Origin: Selaginella moellendorffii
Lineage: Eukaryota; Streptophyta; Lycopodiopsida; Selaginellales; Selaginellaceae
Assembly (NCBI RefSeq): GCF_000143415.4
Contig: NW_003314295.1
Coordinates: 1,434,837 to 1,498,836, forward strand
Reading direction: 5' to 3'
DNA: 64,000 nt
Positions within the stretch are counted from its first letter, which is position 1. Every line of letters begins with the position of its first letter. The position numbers and the translations under genes are program-made. Positions 12,541 through 24,907 of the stretch are shown one piece after another. The notes beneath the pieces were generated by a model. It made no database searches. It had not been told where the DNA came from and saw nothing but the letters and a program-made list of their open reading frames with translations.

Positions 12541-14051
12541 AAGGTGTGATTACAATGTTGCTTCTCTTATCCTCATAACAAGGAATTCAGAGATGAATTG
12601 AAAATATCAGAATGTAATGGTGCCATTCTTTAAATTTGATGTTTAACTTCCTTTTTTTTTTCTTTCTAATCTTATATTTTTTCTTGGTCTTTACCACACC
12701 TTGTGCTACCATAGGGCTTTATCTTCATTTACAACCATTTCTTTTTTCTCATGATCTTTCTTATGATTGCATGGTTTCACAAAGGTTCTGGGCAGCTCAA
12801 GAACAAGAGAGTTTAGGATAAAAGTGTTGCCTTTGTTCTTAGTGATCTTATGCCTCTAGATGGGTGCTATAAACCCCCAAAACATGATAGGTGTTAACAG
12901 ATCCCAATTATTTCTTGCACATTGATCACTAATGACTTTTAGTGACTTGTTTTGTCCCATTCCCCTGTTTTAATCGTTTAGAGTGTGAATGTCACTAAGA
13001 ATTTTTTTCTTACTGTTTTTCAATTTCATTCTCTTGAGAGAATGATCCCATTTTCACATGCTTTTTTCCTCAATTTTTCTTCTTTTCCATGATTCTTTCT
13101 TTAGAAAATGGATGGATGAATAAGAGTCTAGCCATAATGATAGAGTGAAAATAAGGATGAATAATTAGGATTGTGGTGTAAAGACTGTGATCAAGGGGCT
13201 GGAGGATTGACAAGGCATGCAGACTCTTCAAGGGGCACTCCAAAAGTCAAAGGTCAAGAAGCTGTTTGCAATTGCATACACCTACTGCAATGATCTGATA
13301 TCATTGATCTGATATGATCTGCAGCGATACTTAGTTTAACCACTTTTAATATCCTAGGAATTTATCATAAATACAATGCAAACCATTTTTAAGTCAATTA
13401 GAAAACTTCTGGTAAGCTAAATTATCATTCTAGTCATGAATTAAATGTAAGTGGGCCTTTAAGAGATTTCCACTAGTCATTTATATATCTTTAAGACAAA
13501 ATGATTTGGAGAAAGAATAAGCAAGTAGAACTAGAAATGAAGAAACACTTGAGCACACAGAGAGACTACCAAAGAGAACTTAAGTGGATAGAATACAATG
13601 CCTCAAACACATGAGGTGACGTCAACTTTCTCTCCCAATCCATGTATTTTTCATTGCAAATGTTGACAAGTATGTAACAGCATGCACGACATGATAAAAT
13701 TACAAGTTTCTGTTAACTCTATGATTTGCTATTGTTGAACAACAACATTTTCAGCTAGATTATACTTAATTCGAAGCTTACACATCCCCAAAATGTAATT
13801 TAAATAATAACTATAAATTAATACCAAGTGTGCAGCAAATTATTACTAGACATAATGAAGGAATAAAAGGAGGAGCAATAAGCAGAAAGAAAAAGCAAAA
13901 GTGTATGATAAAGCAACGGTTGCTAATTAGGGTGAATAAGTATAAGACTACCACCAAGTCTAACATTTCTTGTGCCAAGCCGCAAAGACAGCACCTAACT
14001 AATTAATTATGAACTCCTTAATGTAGAGAACCATGCCACGGTCTGGAGAGC
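11827..14051. mobile_element. Putative long terminal-inverted-repeat element
   Basis: The sequence from 11827 (GCTCTCCAGACTGTGGCAT) is the reverse complement of the sequence ending at 14051 (ATGCCACGGTCTGGAGAGC). The arms remain similar for some 250 bp or more: 'gttagacttggtggt', 'attcaccct', 'ttgctttatcatac' and 'ttttattccttcatta' occur in the left arm near 12040-12160 and, inverted, in the right arm near 13855-13970. Both ends abut TA. The interior has no transposase ORF. It looks like a non-autonomous foldback or MITE-like element, but superfamily and target duplication are unresolved. Confidence 0.5.
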
Positions 14052-14252
14052 TAAGTAATGCCACCTAATCTCGATTTGCCCATTGTAGAGGTGGTGTTTT
14101 TGCAGATGTGCTGGCAGTCGAAGAAGATTAGGAAAACATGGTGGTGGGTACTACATGACCATATCTAATAATAGTGGCTGGCAACTTTTCCTTTAGCATT
14201 GATCTTCTGGGTTCAAGTTTTGCCTCCATCAATCTTCTTCTTGGGATCAAGA

Positions 14253-15489
14253 ATGGACAACAACACCACCGTGGACATGTCTCTGATCAATAACGGCAAG
14301 AACAGCAGTAAGTAGAGAGAAATGAGAAAGAAGCAAAATGAAGGAACAGAAAAAAATCTTTGCTCGATCCAAATCTCTAATTACCTTTTGTTCATCCACA
14401 GCAGCTGCGGCTCCACCCGCGAGCAAAATCTTTCACCACGACTCAAGATTTCGGCAATTCCTCGTCTCCAAGCCCCTCGAGGCCCTGCGATCCAAACCCC
14501 GGCTCCACTGGCTGCTCCTCTCGCTCAGCATTCTTTCGATGATGATCGGGACGGTCGTCGGGCAGCTGCTCACGCGATTCTACTTCGCGGCCGGGGGATC
14601 GCGCAAGTGGCTCTCGACATGGCTCCAAACGTCGGGATGGCCGCTGCTGGCAGTGGCGACTGGATCGATCTACTGGAAGCGCGGCATCAAGCTCACGCCG
14701 CTCACACCGGCGCTCGCTGCAACTTACACCGCACTGGGATTTCTTGTGGCTCTATATAGTTTCATGTATGCCTATGGCCTGTCCTACCTCCCGGCCTCCA
14801 CCAGCGGCCTCCTCTCCTCCAGCCAGCTCGCATTCAACGCGATCTTCGCGCTGATCATCACGCGGCAGAAGATCAATCCCTTTGGATGGAACGCGATCGT
14901 GCTGGTGACCAGCGCCGCCGTGATCTTGGCGCTTCACTCCGATGACGAGAAGCTCCCCGGCGTGACGAGGAAGGAGGTCGTCCTGGGCTACGTGATGACA
15001 ATCGTCGCCGCGGCGCTGTCTGGATTTTTCTTTCCCATCACCGAGCTTGTAATCCGAAAATTTCTCACCGGATCTTCCAGATCCGGCGACGCCGCCACCG
15101 TCTTGTTGGAGATGCAAACCCTGCTCTCGCTCATCTCCACCGCGGTGTCCAGCGTCGCCATGGCGATCAACCACGATTTCCTGGCGATTCCGGGCGAGTC
15201 GCGGCGCTTCAAGGCCGGCGCTGCCCGCTACTACATCACGCTCGTCTCCACCGCCGTGTCGTGGCAATTCGCATTCTTGGGAACGCTGGGGATGATCTTC
15301 CTCTCCTCGTCGCTGCTCGCGGGCGTGATTATGGCGCTCGAGATTCCTATCGGCTCCATTTTCGCGGTCATCTTCTTTGGCGATAGCTTTGGCGGCCTCA
15401 AGATCATGTCTATGCTCCTCTCGCTCTGGGGGTTTGTGTCCTACACGTATGGCGGATATATGGACATGAAGAACAAGAGCGAGCCCTAA
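14253..15489 (+). CDS. Purine permease (PUP) family transporter, copy 2
   Basis: Tandem paralogue of the gene at 10045: exon 1 14253-14307 (MDNNTTVDMSLINN), intron ending CCACAG, exon 2 14402-15489, about 380 residues. Intron position and phase are identical to copy 1 and most of exon 2 is the same or conservatively changed, so the duplication is fairly recent or homogenised by gene conversion. Differences include a shorter alanine-rich segment after the splice, extra residues near FLTGSSRSG and a different C-terminal tail. Same membrane-transport role as copy 1; divergent function cannot be judged. It ends 37 bp from the stop codon of the convergent subtilase gene. Confidence 0.9.
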
Positions 15490-15526
15490 AAGAGAGCATA
15501 TTCTACTTTTAAATTTGAATATACTT

Positions 15527-18500
15527 TCAAACAAAAATACACAAGCACATAAAAATTAGCGTAGTGGAAGACACGATCATGCGTGGTTGCGATGCTTTGA
15601 TAAATGCAAGAGTCGGGCCTTCATAGATTCCTACACGAATTATCAAAGTAAAAGATCAAGACAAGAAAAAGAACTCGTTTGTAACTTACTGGCGAGCATG
15701 TAAGATCCAGGCCGGGTCACAAGCGTAGTCACGTAAGTCCCCTCTTGATCTAGCTGCGCAGCCACAAGTTCCCACATTGTTGTCACGAGAATGGGCGATT
15801 CTCTGGTGTAAATAAGTTGGAGCTCATTCGTATAATTTGCTGTTGCGTTTCCTGTCGAGATTGCCAATGGCACTGTGGGACTGCTCCTGTTAATGAATGC
15901 ATTCAAGTCGTGAGCCAGAAACTATAAGAAAGCTTACTCGTTCGTCTTTCTCAGCATGAGGAAAATTGCAAAAGGCTGCTCGTCGTATGATGTTGAAGCC
16001 AGGGATGAAACGTTGGAAACTGGGACGCAGAGCCTGGCTACAATTCCCATGTCCAAAGCATTTCCGCTAAGAGCAGCTGATGCGTAAGGACTAGAACTTA
16101 GTTCATAGTGACTTTCGCGAAGGCTCTTAGGAAATGCTATGATCGTCGCGCCGTCATATGTCGAAACTATGGTTCCACTTTGCGACAATGGAAACTTACA
16201 TGTTCCTGAAAACAATAAGTCAGGAGAAAAGTATAGCAAAGCCAAAATTACCTGGAGTTCTACAAATGCGATAGCTCGAGTTCGTAGAGACATCTGAGGA
16301 AAAAGCGGAATGATAGAAAAAAGAGTAGCTAATCAAGAAAATAGCTTGTGGAGGATTCGGATCCACATTTCCGGCGGCATCAATCGAGCGCGCGTGAAAG
16401 ATGTAAAGCGAGGCCGGACATAAACTGTATGTTACCAGCTGCCTGCTACACTTTCTCCACGAATGTCTCTGGCCCTGCTACACAGACCTGAGTTCGCAAC
16501 AAACTCAAAAGCTGCAAGATAAAATTTCACCTGTGGATCCAGTGACTGCAGCATACATTCATATCTTTCGATACCCCCGCCATCGTATCCAGAGAGTTCA
16601 AAACTGGGACTCAAGGTGTTGACAACGCTACTACGAATCAAAGTTTCCGGCGTGCCCGTATCTGAGAGAAAGAAAAGAAACAGTTACTATGAATCTATAA
16701 TGCCTAGGATGCGCTTACCTATGTACCACTTGCAGCCACTCCACAAAGAAAACGAAGATAGGTACCTGACTTTGAAAGTGTGTGCTCCATCCACCAGAGG
16801 TCCGACGCAGTAGGGGCTTCCACAAGCCACGGGTACTTGCTCATCAACTTCACACTCGGTCCAAGATAACGAGCTGTTGAAGGCCAATGTAGCTATCTGA
16901 AGGCGCGTGTAAGCCTCGGGGCACACCAGTCCATGAACTGCGCTCGAGTTTGACGTTAGAACCAGCTTTTGCTCTGCGTGATCCAATGCTATGTTGGAAG
17001 CTCTGTCCTCGGCTTTAACCATGAACGTATGCTCCACTCCAGGTGCTAAATAAGATTTCTCCACTCTCCATGGACTCGAGCACGGCATCCAAGTGCCACC
17101 CTGCACTTGAGAGTCGAGGCGACAGTAGGATGTAGCAACACCAGATGTAGATCCAAGAGGCCCATCATCCACCGAAAACTCCGCAGTTACTACCTCCAGA
17201 TCTGGCCGAGAGAGCACAAATGAGACAACCGACGGAGGCGTCGTATCCACGAGAAACCTGTGCTTGATGACGAGTCCGGTGTTTCCAGCTAAATCTGTTG
17301 CCGTCACGCTGAACTGATAGGCACCGTCCTCCAGATTCCGAAACCTTGCCGGGCTTGTGCACTGTTGCCAGCGTTCTTCTTCCCCGGTGTTTAGCTTCGT
17401 CATGCAGCAAGTCGTTGTTGACACCTCCGACGACGCAAACGCATAGCTGACATCTCTGGACGACGAAAACAGCGGCGGTACTGCGAAGAACAGCACTTCA
17501 GGAGGCAAGCTATCGATGATGACCGTGCAAGTGGCTGGAACGCTGCTCAGAGCACCTCCGCTTTCATTTTCCGCTGCTCGTACGCTGACTATATAGATCC
17601 CGTCGGGCAGATTACTCAGTTCCAACGGAGACGAGCACGACCTCCACCCGTAAACGGCGGCCCCTTCAATATCTGACAGGTTTAAACGGCATGACCATCT
17701 TGGTTCCTGTATACCTGGGAGATTTGGCACGTCAAGCTCGAAGTAAACACGACAAGTTGAAACGTTGGTCAAGTCCTTGGGTAGTATCGTAACTATCTTT
17801 GCTCTTGGACGTTCCCTGTGAAGTAGCCAGTGGACAAATACTGGTTGTGGATCTTGGTTGCCTGCTTTGTCAACTGCTCTGACATGAAAGGTGTACCGTC
17901 CGTCTGACCGTGCCTCGACTTTGACCGGAGACCCACAAAGCGTCCATCCATGACTCGAGAGGATTCCAGACGTGAACTGGCACTCGAAGTGATCCGTGTC
18001 AGCTGAATCAGATGAGAACTCAAACACTGGGGTCTCGCAGAAGACGGATGCTGACGACGATAGCAAAATTGTGCGAGGCGGTATGGTATCAATAGTAAAA
18101 CTAGCGAAAGAAATCTCAGAGTAAGCAGTGTTCAAGAAGCTGCACAAAAAGCACGACTATTATCCCGCACCAACTAAACAAGTCCACGTACCTTTCATCC
18201 CTTGCTTGAACAGAAAAAGTATAAAATGCATCTGGAAGGCCTTCAGTGAAGTAGTCATTCCCACATATTTCCCAGTCATGGGCCTTGGGAGTTTCAATGG
18301 ATGCATCAAGCCTACAAAACCACTTTATGTACGGACCAGAAGTTCCTTCCACGGTGATGCGAACATTGGCGATATTCCCGAATAACGGAGGAACTTCAAC
18401 TGGATTGATAACTGCAAACATTCTAGTTAATGGTCGAGAAGAGAACATTGTTGCATATGGTAGGCTGGTACCTAAGCATGGTGTTGCACTCAAAGACGCG

Positions 18501-21500
18501 GCGCTTGCAACAAATGCAAAACGTTGTCCGAATCCGTCTGGACCTTCTTCTGGTACATAATAACCATAAATCACTGCAACATAAAGTCCAGATTCTGGAT
18601 CCGAAACAGACACCTACAACGTGAAGCGTCTTAAATCTTGCAAAGACATAAAATATTCCAACCTGTTCAACATTGTTCATTCTGTCAGGACGTGGACCAC
18701 CGTTTCCATACCGCTTGGTATTACTTGGATCAATCACGAACAAGTCCAAATCATTGACAAGGATGACACTTGCAGCCGGCAAGGCAGGCGGATCGTACCT
18801 GCAAAATACATCTGAGACGACTATAAACTGTTCCTCCAAGTCACTATACCATGCCAGCGTGAATTTCAAGTCCTCGGAGCCAGGAAAGCATGAGAAGCAA
18901 TAACGTTGTCCAAATCCAGTTTTTAACGGGTTGCCTTCCTCCGCTGTAACGTTTAGTTTGTTGTGACCAGGGAGAAACAACGAGTGAAGAAGATCAATTC
19001 TTCCATAGCCTTGATTGAAGGAGAGTGGAGGATCTATGATCACTCCATTACCTGCTTAAAACTTCAATATCAGCATACATCGTGTCTGAACAAACAAACC
19101 ATTTAGTCCTCGCAGAGGCACAGCTCCATTAATAAGAATGGCTTTCACCAAGGCTCCCGAAGGTTGCCGAGAATGTGCGAGTACCTACAGTAACCGAGCT
19201 GTCAATTGAATTGCTGCAGCTTGACAGACAACCTTAGATCCTGTGGGGTAGAATCCATCCATAAAATATTGACGGATGAGTGCTGCTCCTCCTGCTGTAA
19301 TTGGTGTCGCCATCGAAGTTCCTGATAAAACTGCAGTGGAATGTCAGCGAAGACTAAACACAAAGAACCACGACAACAACCTAAGGTCCTGCATGTGGCT
19401 TCTTTCGAGTCCATGTTGCTCTTGGCAGAGACAATCTTGTCACCTGCAAACAAGCGCGACGTCAGCTCAAGGAAAATAGTCTCGTTTGGAAAACCTGGCG
19501 CAACAGTTTCTGGTTTTTGACGTCCGTCCAGCGTTGGACCCCACGAAGAAAAACTTGTCATGGAATCAATGCGTTCTCCATTAAAGGGAACGTGGCCGAC
19601 CACTTCCACAAATACTGAGTCACCGTGCGTGAGCATCGAGTCTAGATAATCCCCGAAAACTCTGGGAATTGAACCGCTTGGAATGGTTATACTCTCCAGT
19701 GACGATCTTAACGACAACGGAAAGTAGCCTGTGTTTTCGTTGTTGAAAAACACGGCTGCCACACTACCGGCGTCTTGTATGGCAACAAGCTGCAACGATA
19801 AGAAAAGGTTGGCATGTACACTTAATCAAGGAAATTGTACCTTATCAATGCAGTCACAGCCTTCTCGACTTGCCAGCACCACCATTCCTGCTGCGTTGGG
19901 AGGTGAGATACATGCCTCTCCCGGTATTGCTCGTAGTAGCGGAAATGGACCCCAATTATCCTGAAACATTACTCCGAAAGAGTTCTCTAGCACCCCGACC
20001 CGCAAGTCACTGGTCCCGTTCAAAACGTAAAAACGTAAAAGAGCAAGGTTTTCATGACGTATGGAATGCCCTGGGCCCATACTCGCGCCTACAGTTAAAC
20101 TGTTTTTTGACATTGCTGGAGAAGTAATAGTTCCTGCAAAACTTCAGAAGGGTCTCGAATGAATGAAACTAAAGAAAAAAGTCAGTCTTACCTACAGAGG
20201 AATAAGACGAGCCAGCATTGCCCGCAGCAAAAACAGGTAGGAAAGCCTGGAAAATGCAGAAACAAGGGAAAACGTGATGAATATGGGAAAAAAAGAGAAT
20301 TTTAGAGATCTTACAGGATTGTTGTAGGTGAATGCATCCACACTTCGTGACATAAGGTTATAGGAACGATCCACAGTTGTCCAAGAATCACTATGAATTC
20401 TTGCACCCAGACTGTATGCCTCCCTGTGGGTATTCATCTGAGAAATAGCAGGTTAGTAGACATAAAACACCACACAAGCAGACATACCAGTAATAATCCG
20501 AAAGATCCATGGGTGGCGTGACATAAGTGTTCTTTCCAACGCCAATGTCCGTGAAGACAAGCTTCGCATGAGGCGCCATGCCGTTGTACTTGCTGGATTC
20601 GATAGTAAAGTCACTGAGTGTTTGATCGCACTGACCAAGAAGAGAACCAGCAACATGAGAACCATGACCATAGCTGTCGATCAAGTCTCCACCCCACATC
20701 ACTCTGTAAGACAGCACCTTCCTGTGGTTTGGACCTGGCGAAGAAACTTGCTCGTCCCGAAAGTAGCAGCTGTTTGACATGAACAGTGTAAAGATCTTTT
20801 AGAAAAGTATACGTACCTCAGTAAGTCGACACCACTGTCACCAACACCAACAATTTGGCCGTCACCCATGATGCCCATGCCCCAGAGTGGTCTGCTCGGA
20901 AAAAAAGGAGCTCCTCTCTCCAGAGGAGCCGAGACGCCACTCTGTTGGATTGCGGATGAAAACATATTGCCAAGTCGTCCCCTGAACGCTGGAGCGATCC
21001 AAGTTACCCATTCTTGCTTCGACAGCCATTCCACATACTCTCTGGCTTGATCCAGCGGTATTGCTGCTTGCAGTGCCGCAGGTTCTAGCTTTTTGAGCTC
21101 CACGACCTTACCATGCTCGTTTAAGCTGGAGTTCCAGTGTTGGATCAAAAGCTCCAGGATATCGACCTTAGTTGTGCATGGCTTAGAAACAACTCCAGCA
21201 GCTGTTAGCACAGTAGCCACCACACGTCCCTGGCTATCAAAGAGGACGTCTTCTTCGAGTTTCTTCGCAAAAACTTCCTGCCACTCCGGAGCAACCTTGT
21301 ATCGAGACTTGTACTCCCCAATCCAGGAAACACCCTTGGTTCTCTTCACACGATCCACCTCCAAGTTTTTTGGAAGAAAAACGTTCCAGCTATGGTGTGG
21401 CAAGTAGTGGACGATAGCACAGCCGAGCTTCACTAGATCATCTCGGACTCCCGCATTGTCCCCTCGGCCGCTAAGCTTGACGATCACCTGTTTTGCAAGC

Positions 21501-21706
21501 TTCTCATACGCACAGCCCGACGAGCCAGTCTCGCCAAGATCGCGTGATGGAGCAAGCGCCGGCGATTTTCCAATGCGGATCTCCGAAATATTTGGCGCAT
21601 TTCTAGTGTCGATCTTCATACGGCGCAGGCAGACGTGATAATGCTCGCAGCCGATCGCCACAGCCGCTAGGGCTAGCAGCAGCAGCAAAAGCAATGCCCG
21701 ATGCAT
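15527..21706 (-). CDS. Secreted subtilisin-like serine protease (S8) with Ig-like C-terminal repeats
   Basis: Many-exon gene (about 19, introns ~40-60 nt, two or three longer), about 1700 residues. It opens with a signal peptide, MHRALLLLLLLALAAVAIG. Catalytic triad regions: Asp in IVGVGDSGVD (end of exon 1, ~20830), His in DSYGHGSHVAG (~20660), oxyanion Asn in FAAGNAG (~20225), Ser in GTSMATP (~19310). Exons in order (approx.): 20817-21706, 20488-20769, 20315-20437, 20192-20246, 19841-20133, 19495-19790, 19381-19443, 19233-19321, 19100-19184, 18850-19051, 18663-18798, 18472-18613, 18192-18411, 16719-18100, 16498-16661, then smaller exons to the stop at 15527-15529. After the protease come about seven ~90-residue repeats with a C..D..W..C.SP..L.DG.Y.F.V.A.D.AGN pattern, and a hydrophobic C-terminal end (STTLIFMCLCIFV). 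Exons at 16.35-16.50 kb are unresolved; a small defect there is possible. Confidence 0.85.
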
Positions 21707-21873
21707 CGAGACCGAGATTATCGTCTAGCCGTCTCCAAAGAATGATCACATCCGAGGAGCGCCTACCCGATTTTGCCGATGGAATCCATCAAAATGCGAG
21801 ACGCTCGCCTCGCCAAAGAAATATTAGGGTTCGTCCAAGAAAAGGATATACCAGATATTATGCTCAAGGGCAA
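21707..21873. promoter_or_regulatory. Short shared promoter between head-to-head genes
   Basis: Only about 167 bp separate the start codons of the subtilase (-) and the aspartyl aminopeptidase (+), so both 5' UTRs and core promoters must fit in, or overlap, this interval. No clear TATA box is visible. Co-regulation of the two peptidases is possible but is inferred only from the spacing. Confidence 0.5.
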
Positions 21874-24131
21874 ATGGTAATGGCGGCCGCCGTGGACGCG
21901 AGCTGGCTGTGGATTGGCAGCGAATGCGGGCGGAGGAGCGTCAGAAGGCGCGGGGAGATTTTTCCATCCGCGATTCAGAGATGCCAGAGGAGGTTTGGAT
22001 TGTGGAAGAATCACCGCCATGCAATTGTTTCCGGCCCTCCTCCTCCATCGAGAATCCCTATCGGCGGCGTGAGATTTTCTTCTACTCTCGCTGGAACCGG
22101 CAGTGTTCTCGGGAAGGTAAGATTGGCAAAAAATCTCTTCTTCCTCTCATCGATTTTTTTTCCTTGCAGCCTCCAAAAACTGAGGAGGATACCTCGATCT
22201 TATCAGATTTTCTTTGCTTTCTCAATGCGTCGTGGACTCCTTTCCATGCTACGAGTAAGTTGCTATAGAGTGAGTAAGTTCTTCTCGACCGATAGATTCT
22301 TCCTTACAACTCTTTCTTTCTTCTCTGATGGATTAGTGGAAGCTAAGAAATTGCTACTGGACGCTGGATTCTTGCAACTAAACGAAGAAGATGAGTGGTC
22401 CATTGAGCCTGGAGGTCGCTATTTCTTCACCAGGAACATGTCAACATTGGTGGCATTTGCCATAGGTCAGAAGTATGTCAATTGCAGTTCTTTTTTACGT
22501 AGATAGGCAAAGCTTTTACTTCTCACGCGATTGTTTTTTCTTTTTCTTTTTCTTTTCTTTGCTGCTTGCTACATACAGGTATCAAACAGGCAATGGATTT
22601 CACGTGGTTGCGGCACACACTGACAGCCCCTGTCCAAAGCTCAAGCCCGTTTCAGCGTTATCCAAGTCGGGTTTCTTAAACTTGGGGGTGCAAACTTACG
22701 GAGGTGGATTGTGGCACACCTGGTTCGACAGGGATTTGAGTGTTGCCGGGCGAGCTCTCGTGAAGGGCAAAGACGGAGCTCTTGATCACAGGCTCGTGCA
22801 AGTCAATGATCCAATTTTGCGGATTCCAACCTTGGCTATCCATTTAGACAGGTTTGTTTTTGCTACCATCTTTAGCTTGCTGATATCTTATTTGGTGTAG
22901 AAATGTGAACACTGATGGTTTTAAGCCCAACTTGGAAACGCACCTGGCTCCTGTTCTTGCAACTAAAATCAAATCGGAGCTTGCACATTCAAACGATGGT
23001 AATGGTGCGATATATTCGAATGCCAGTGTCCATCATCCTATACTTTTGCAGGTTCTTTTCTACCCTTTTCTTTGTTCCAGAGAAAAGACAATCGTGAAAG
23101 TTTGTGTTGTTGTTCCCGCTCAGATTCTTGCCAAGGAGCTGCAGTGTGACATTGAGCAGATTGCGGATTTTGAACTGAATGTCTGTGACACTCAGCCCAG
23201 CTGCATCGGTGGTGCAAAGAAAGAGTTTATTTTTTCAGGAAGGCTTGATAATCTAGCGTCGTCATTTTGTGCTCTACGTGCTTTAAGAGACACTTGCAAA
23301 GACAAGACCAGTCTGGAAGACGAGAGCTCGGTACGAATGGTTGCTCTTTTTGACAATGAAGAGGTCTGTCAATAGCCCCTTTTCTTCTTCAACAGCTGAT
23401 GTATCAACAAACTTTTACAGGTTGGTTCGGACTCTACTCAAGGAGCTGGATCGCCAATAATGTTTGAAGCGATGAAACGCATCGCGACATGGTTGTCCCG
23501 TACGAGTGACAGTGAGGGGATTGTGGAACGAACAATACGAAAGTCTTTCCTGGGTAATAAGCCTTGCAAATATTTTATATTCTTCTAGAATTGTGTGTTC
23601 TCTTTGCCAGTCTCTGCTGATATGGCCCATGCTCTCCACCCCAACTACTCCGAAAAGCACGAAGAAAACCATCAGCCAAAGCTCCATGAAGGCTTGGTGA
23701 TCAAACACAACGCAAACCAACGATACGCTACAAACTCCGTCAGTGCGTTTCTCTTCAAAGAAGTTGCTCGACTTGCTGGCATACAAACTCAGGTATGCTT
23801 GTGTATCAGCAAACGCTTTCGAAAACTCTCTTTTTTCTACTCCTTTTTAGAACTTTATTGTGCGCAATGACATGGGATGTGGCTCAACGATTGGTCCCAT
23901 ACTAGCGTCAGGCATCGGCATAAGGACAGTAGATTGTGGAATGCCTCAGCTCTCAATGCATAGGTATGGTATTTACCACTTAATTTCGCTTCTCGTTGGT
24001 GAAATATCCTTGCTTTCATTAGTATTCGCGAAATGTGTGGAACACAAGATATTGACACGGCATACAAACACTTCAAGGCGTTTTATAGAACATTTACCTC
24101 CATTGATCAACAGGTTTCCGTGGATAAGTAG
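21874..24131 (+). CDS. Aspartyl aminopeptidase, peptidase family M18
   Basis: Ten-exon gene (introns ~50-110 nt) of about 555 residues. Approximate exons: 21874-22116, 22170-22254, 22337-22472, 22579-22851, 22901-23051, 23124-23363, 23421-23553, 23612-23792, 23851-23963, 24023-24131. Joined in frame they give an M18 protein: WTPFHAT near the start, the zinc-binding AAHTDSPC (HTD), [32 protein letters not shown] and [11 protein letters not shown]. The enzyme removes N-terminal Asp or Glu from peptides using two metal ions, normally as a large oligomer. The first ~80 residues are Arg/Ser-rich and lie before the catalytic fold, consistent with an organelle transit peptide. Start may be the ATG at 21874 or the next one at 21880. 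Confidence 0.92.
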
Positions 24132-24327
24132 GGTCCCCGGGTGTACAAAATTACGGCCATAGTAGCAGTGATCTGAAAAGAATGATAGCAGCAAATTCAC
24201 AGCCTTTTATTGCCTATGAATGCCATCGACGAGGAGGTCCATGTACTCCATGTAGCAATACGAAGGGTGCTTGGGAGGCTTACCACGGCCGCCATTCTCG
24301 AGTATTTCATGATGATCGAGTTGAGCT

Positions 24328-24708
24328 TCACCTCAGCTTGCATGCGTACAAGAACTTCTTCATGTCGGCCTTGAGCCCCTGTCCTCCTCCGAGAGCATGA
24401 GATATCCCGAGATCTGGAGGGACTAGCAACATGGCCGTGTGTCCGATGTTTTCATTAGCAACTGCATCACAAACGAGGCCGTGGTAATTGTCAAAGGGGC
24501 TGTGCAAAAAGCTTTGATCTTGCAGCTCTTGAAGCTGTCCATCGCTAAGAGTTAGGAAAGAAGAAGCATGAGGCCACTGTCGCAAACGATCCAGTAGAGG
24601 TCGATGGTTCCATACTGCTTCTGGTATTCGCCAGGCCACTGTCGGACAGTGTTTGCCAAGTTCCATGGCATGCTTTATTTCTTTGAGGTAATACTTTATA
24701 ACAAACAA
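24328..24708 (-). CDS. Unrecognised ORF, possible gene fragment
   Basis: A 126-codon ORF; a better start may be the internal Met of MELGKHCPTVAWRIPEAVW. The sequence is not low complexity (RPLLDRLRQWPHASSFLTLS, GHTAMLLVPPDLGISHALGG, LKADMKKFLYACK), looks protein-like and is GC-richer than the repeats on its left. Splice-like signals near 24340 could add a short tail, VKLNSIIMKYSRMAAVV. I could not assign it to a family. It lies just downstream of the aminopeptidase on the opposite strand and next to the start of retrotransposon DNA, so it may be a truncated host gene. Confidence 0.4.
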   Translation of the reverse strand: MFVIKYYLKEIKHAMELGKHCPTVAWRIPEAVWNHRPLLDRLRQWPHASSFLTLSDGQLQELQDQSFLHSPFDNYHGLVCDAVANENIGHTAMLLVPPDLGISHALGGGQGLKADMKKFLYACKLR

Positions 24709-24907
24709 AAGTATAACTTATGCAAAACATTAGTATGTTGTTGTTAAAGGATGTAAAATTCCACTTTTAATGAGTTTGCTTGTTGGTAGAATTCAAGGGA
24801 TTGCATCTCTAGAACTTGTAACAAGAGTAAAAATCATTAAAAAATATATATATATTATAATTTTAGAAAGTATATTTTGTCATAGAATGAATTAAGTGAA
24901 ATAAAAA
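24709..24907. other. AT-rich spacer at the gene-island / repeat boundary
   Basis: Short AT-rich stretch with a (TA)n run near 24843-24855. Nothing else is supported. The left LTR begins abruptly at about 24908. Confidence 0.4.

Larger units (their letters stand above)
11278..14252. other. Intergenic spacer between the two purine permease copies
   Basis: No gene is supported here. The spacer holds a direct repeat (about 11370-11590 and 12230-12540, sharing 'agctttttgtcaaatct', 'gatttaggttagaagct' and 'cttcatgtaagt.tta') and a long inverted-repeat element (11827-14051). AT content is much higher than in the flanking permease exons. The final ~60 bases are leader sequence shared with permease copy 1. 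Confidence 0.55.

Noticed and set aside
14752-15534. 260-codon minus-strand ORF opposite the second permease, and the 170-codon equivalent at 10537-11049
   Set aside because: GC-rich shadows of the permease coding frame; present in both paralogues because the sense gene is conserved, and without recognisable motifs.
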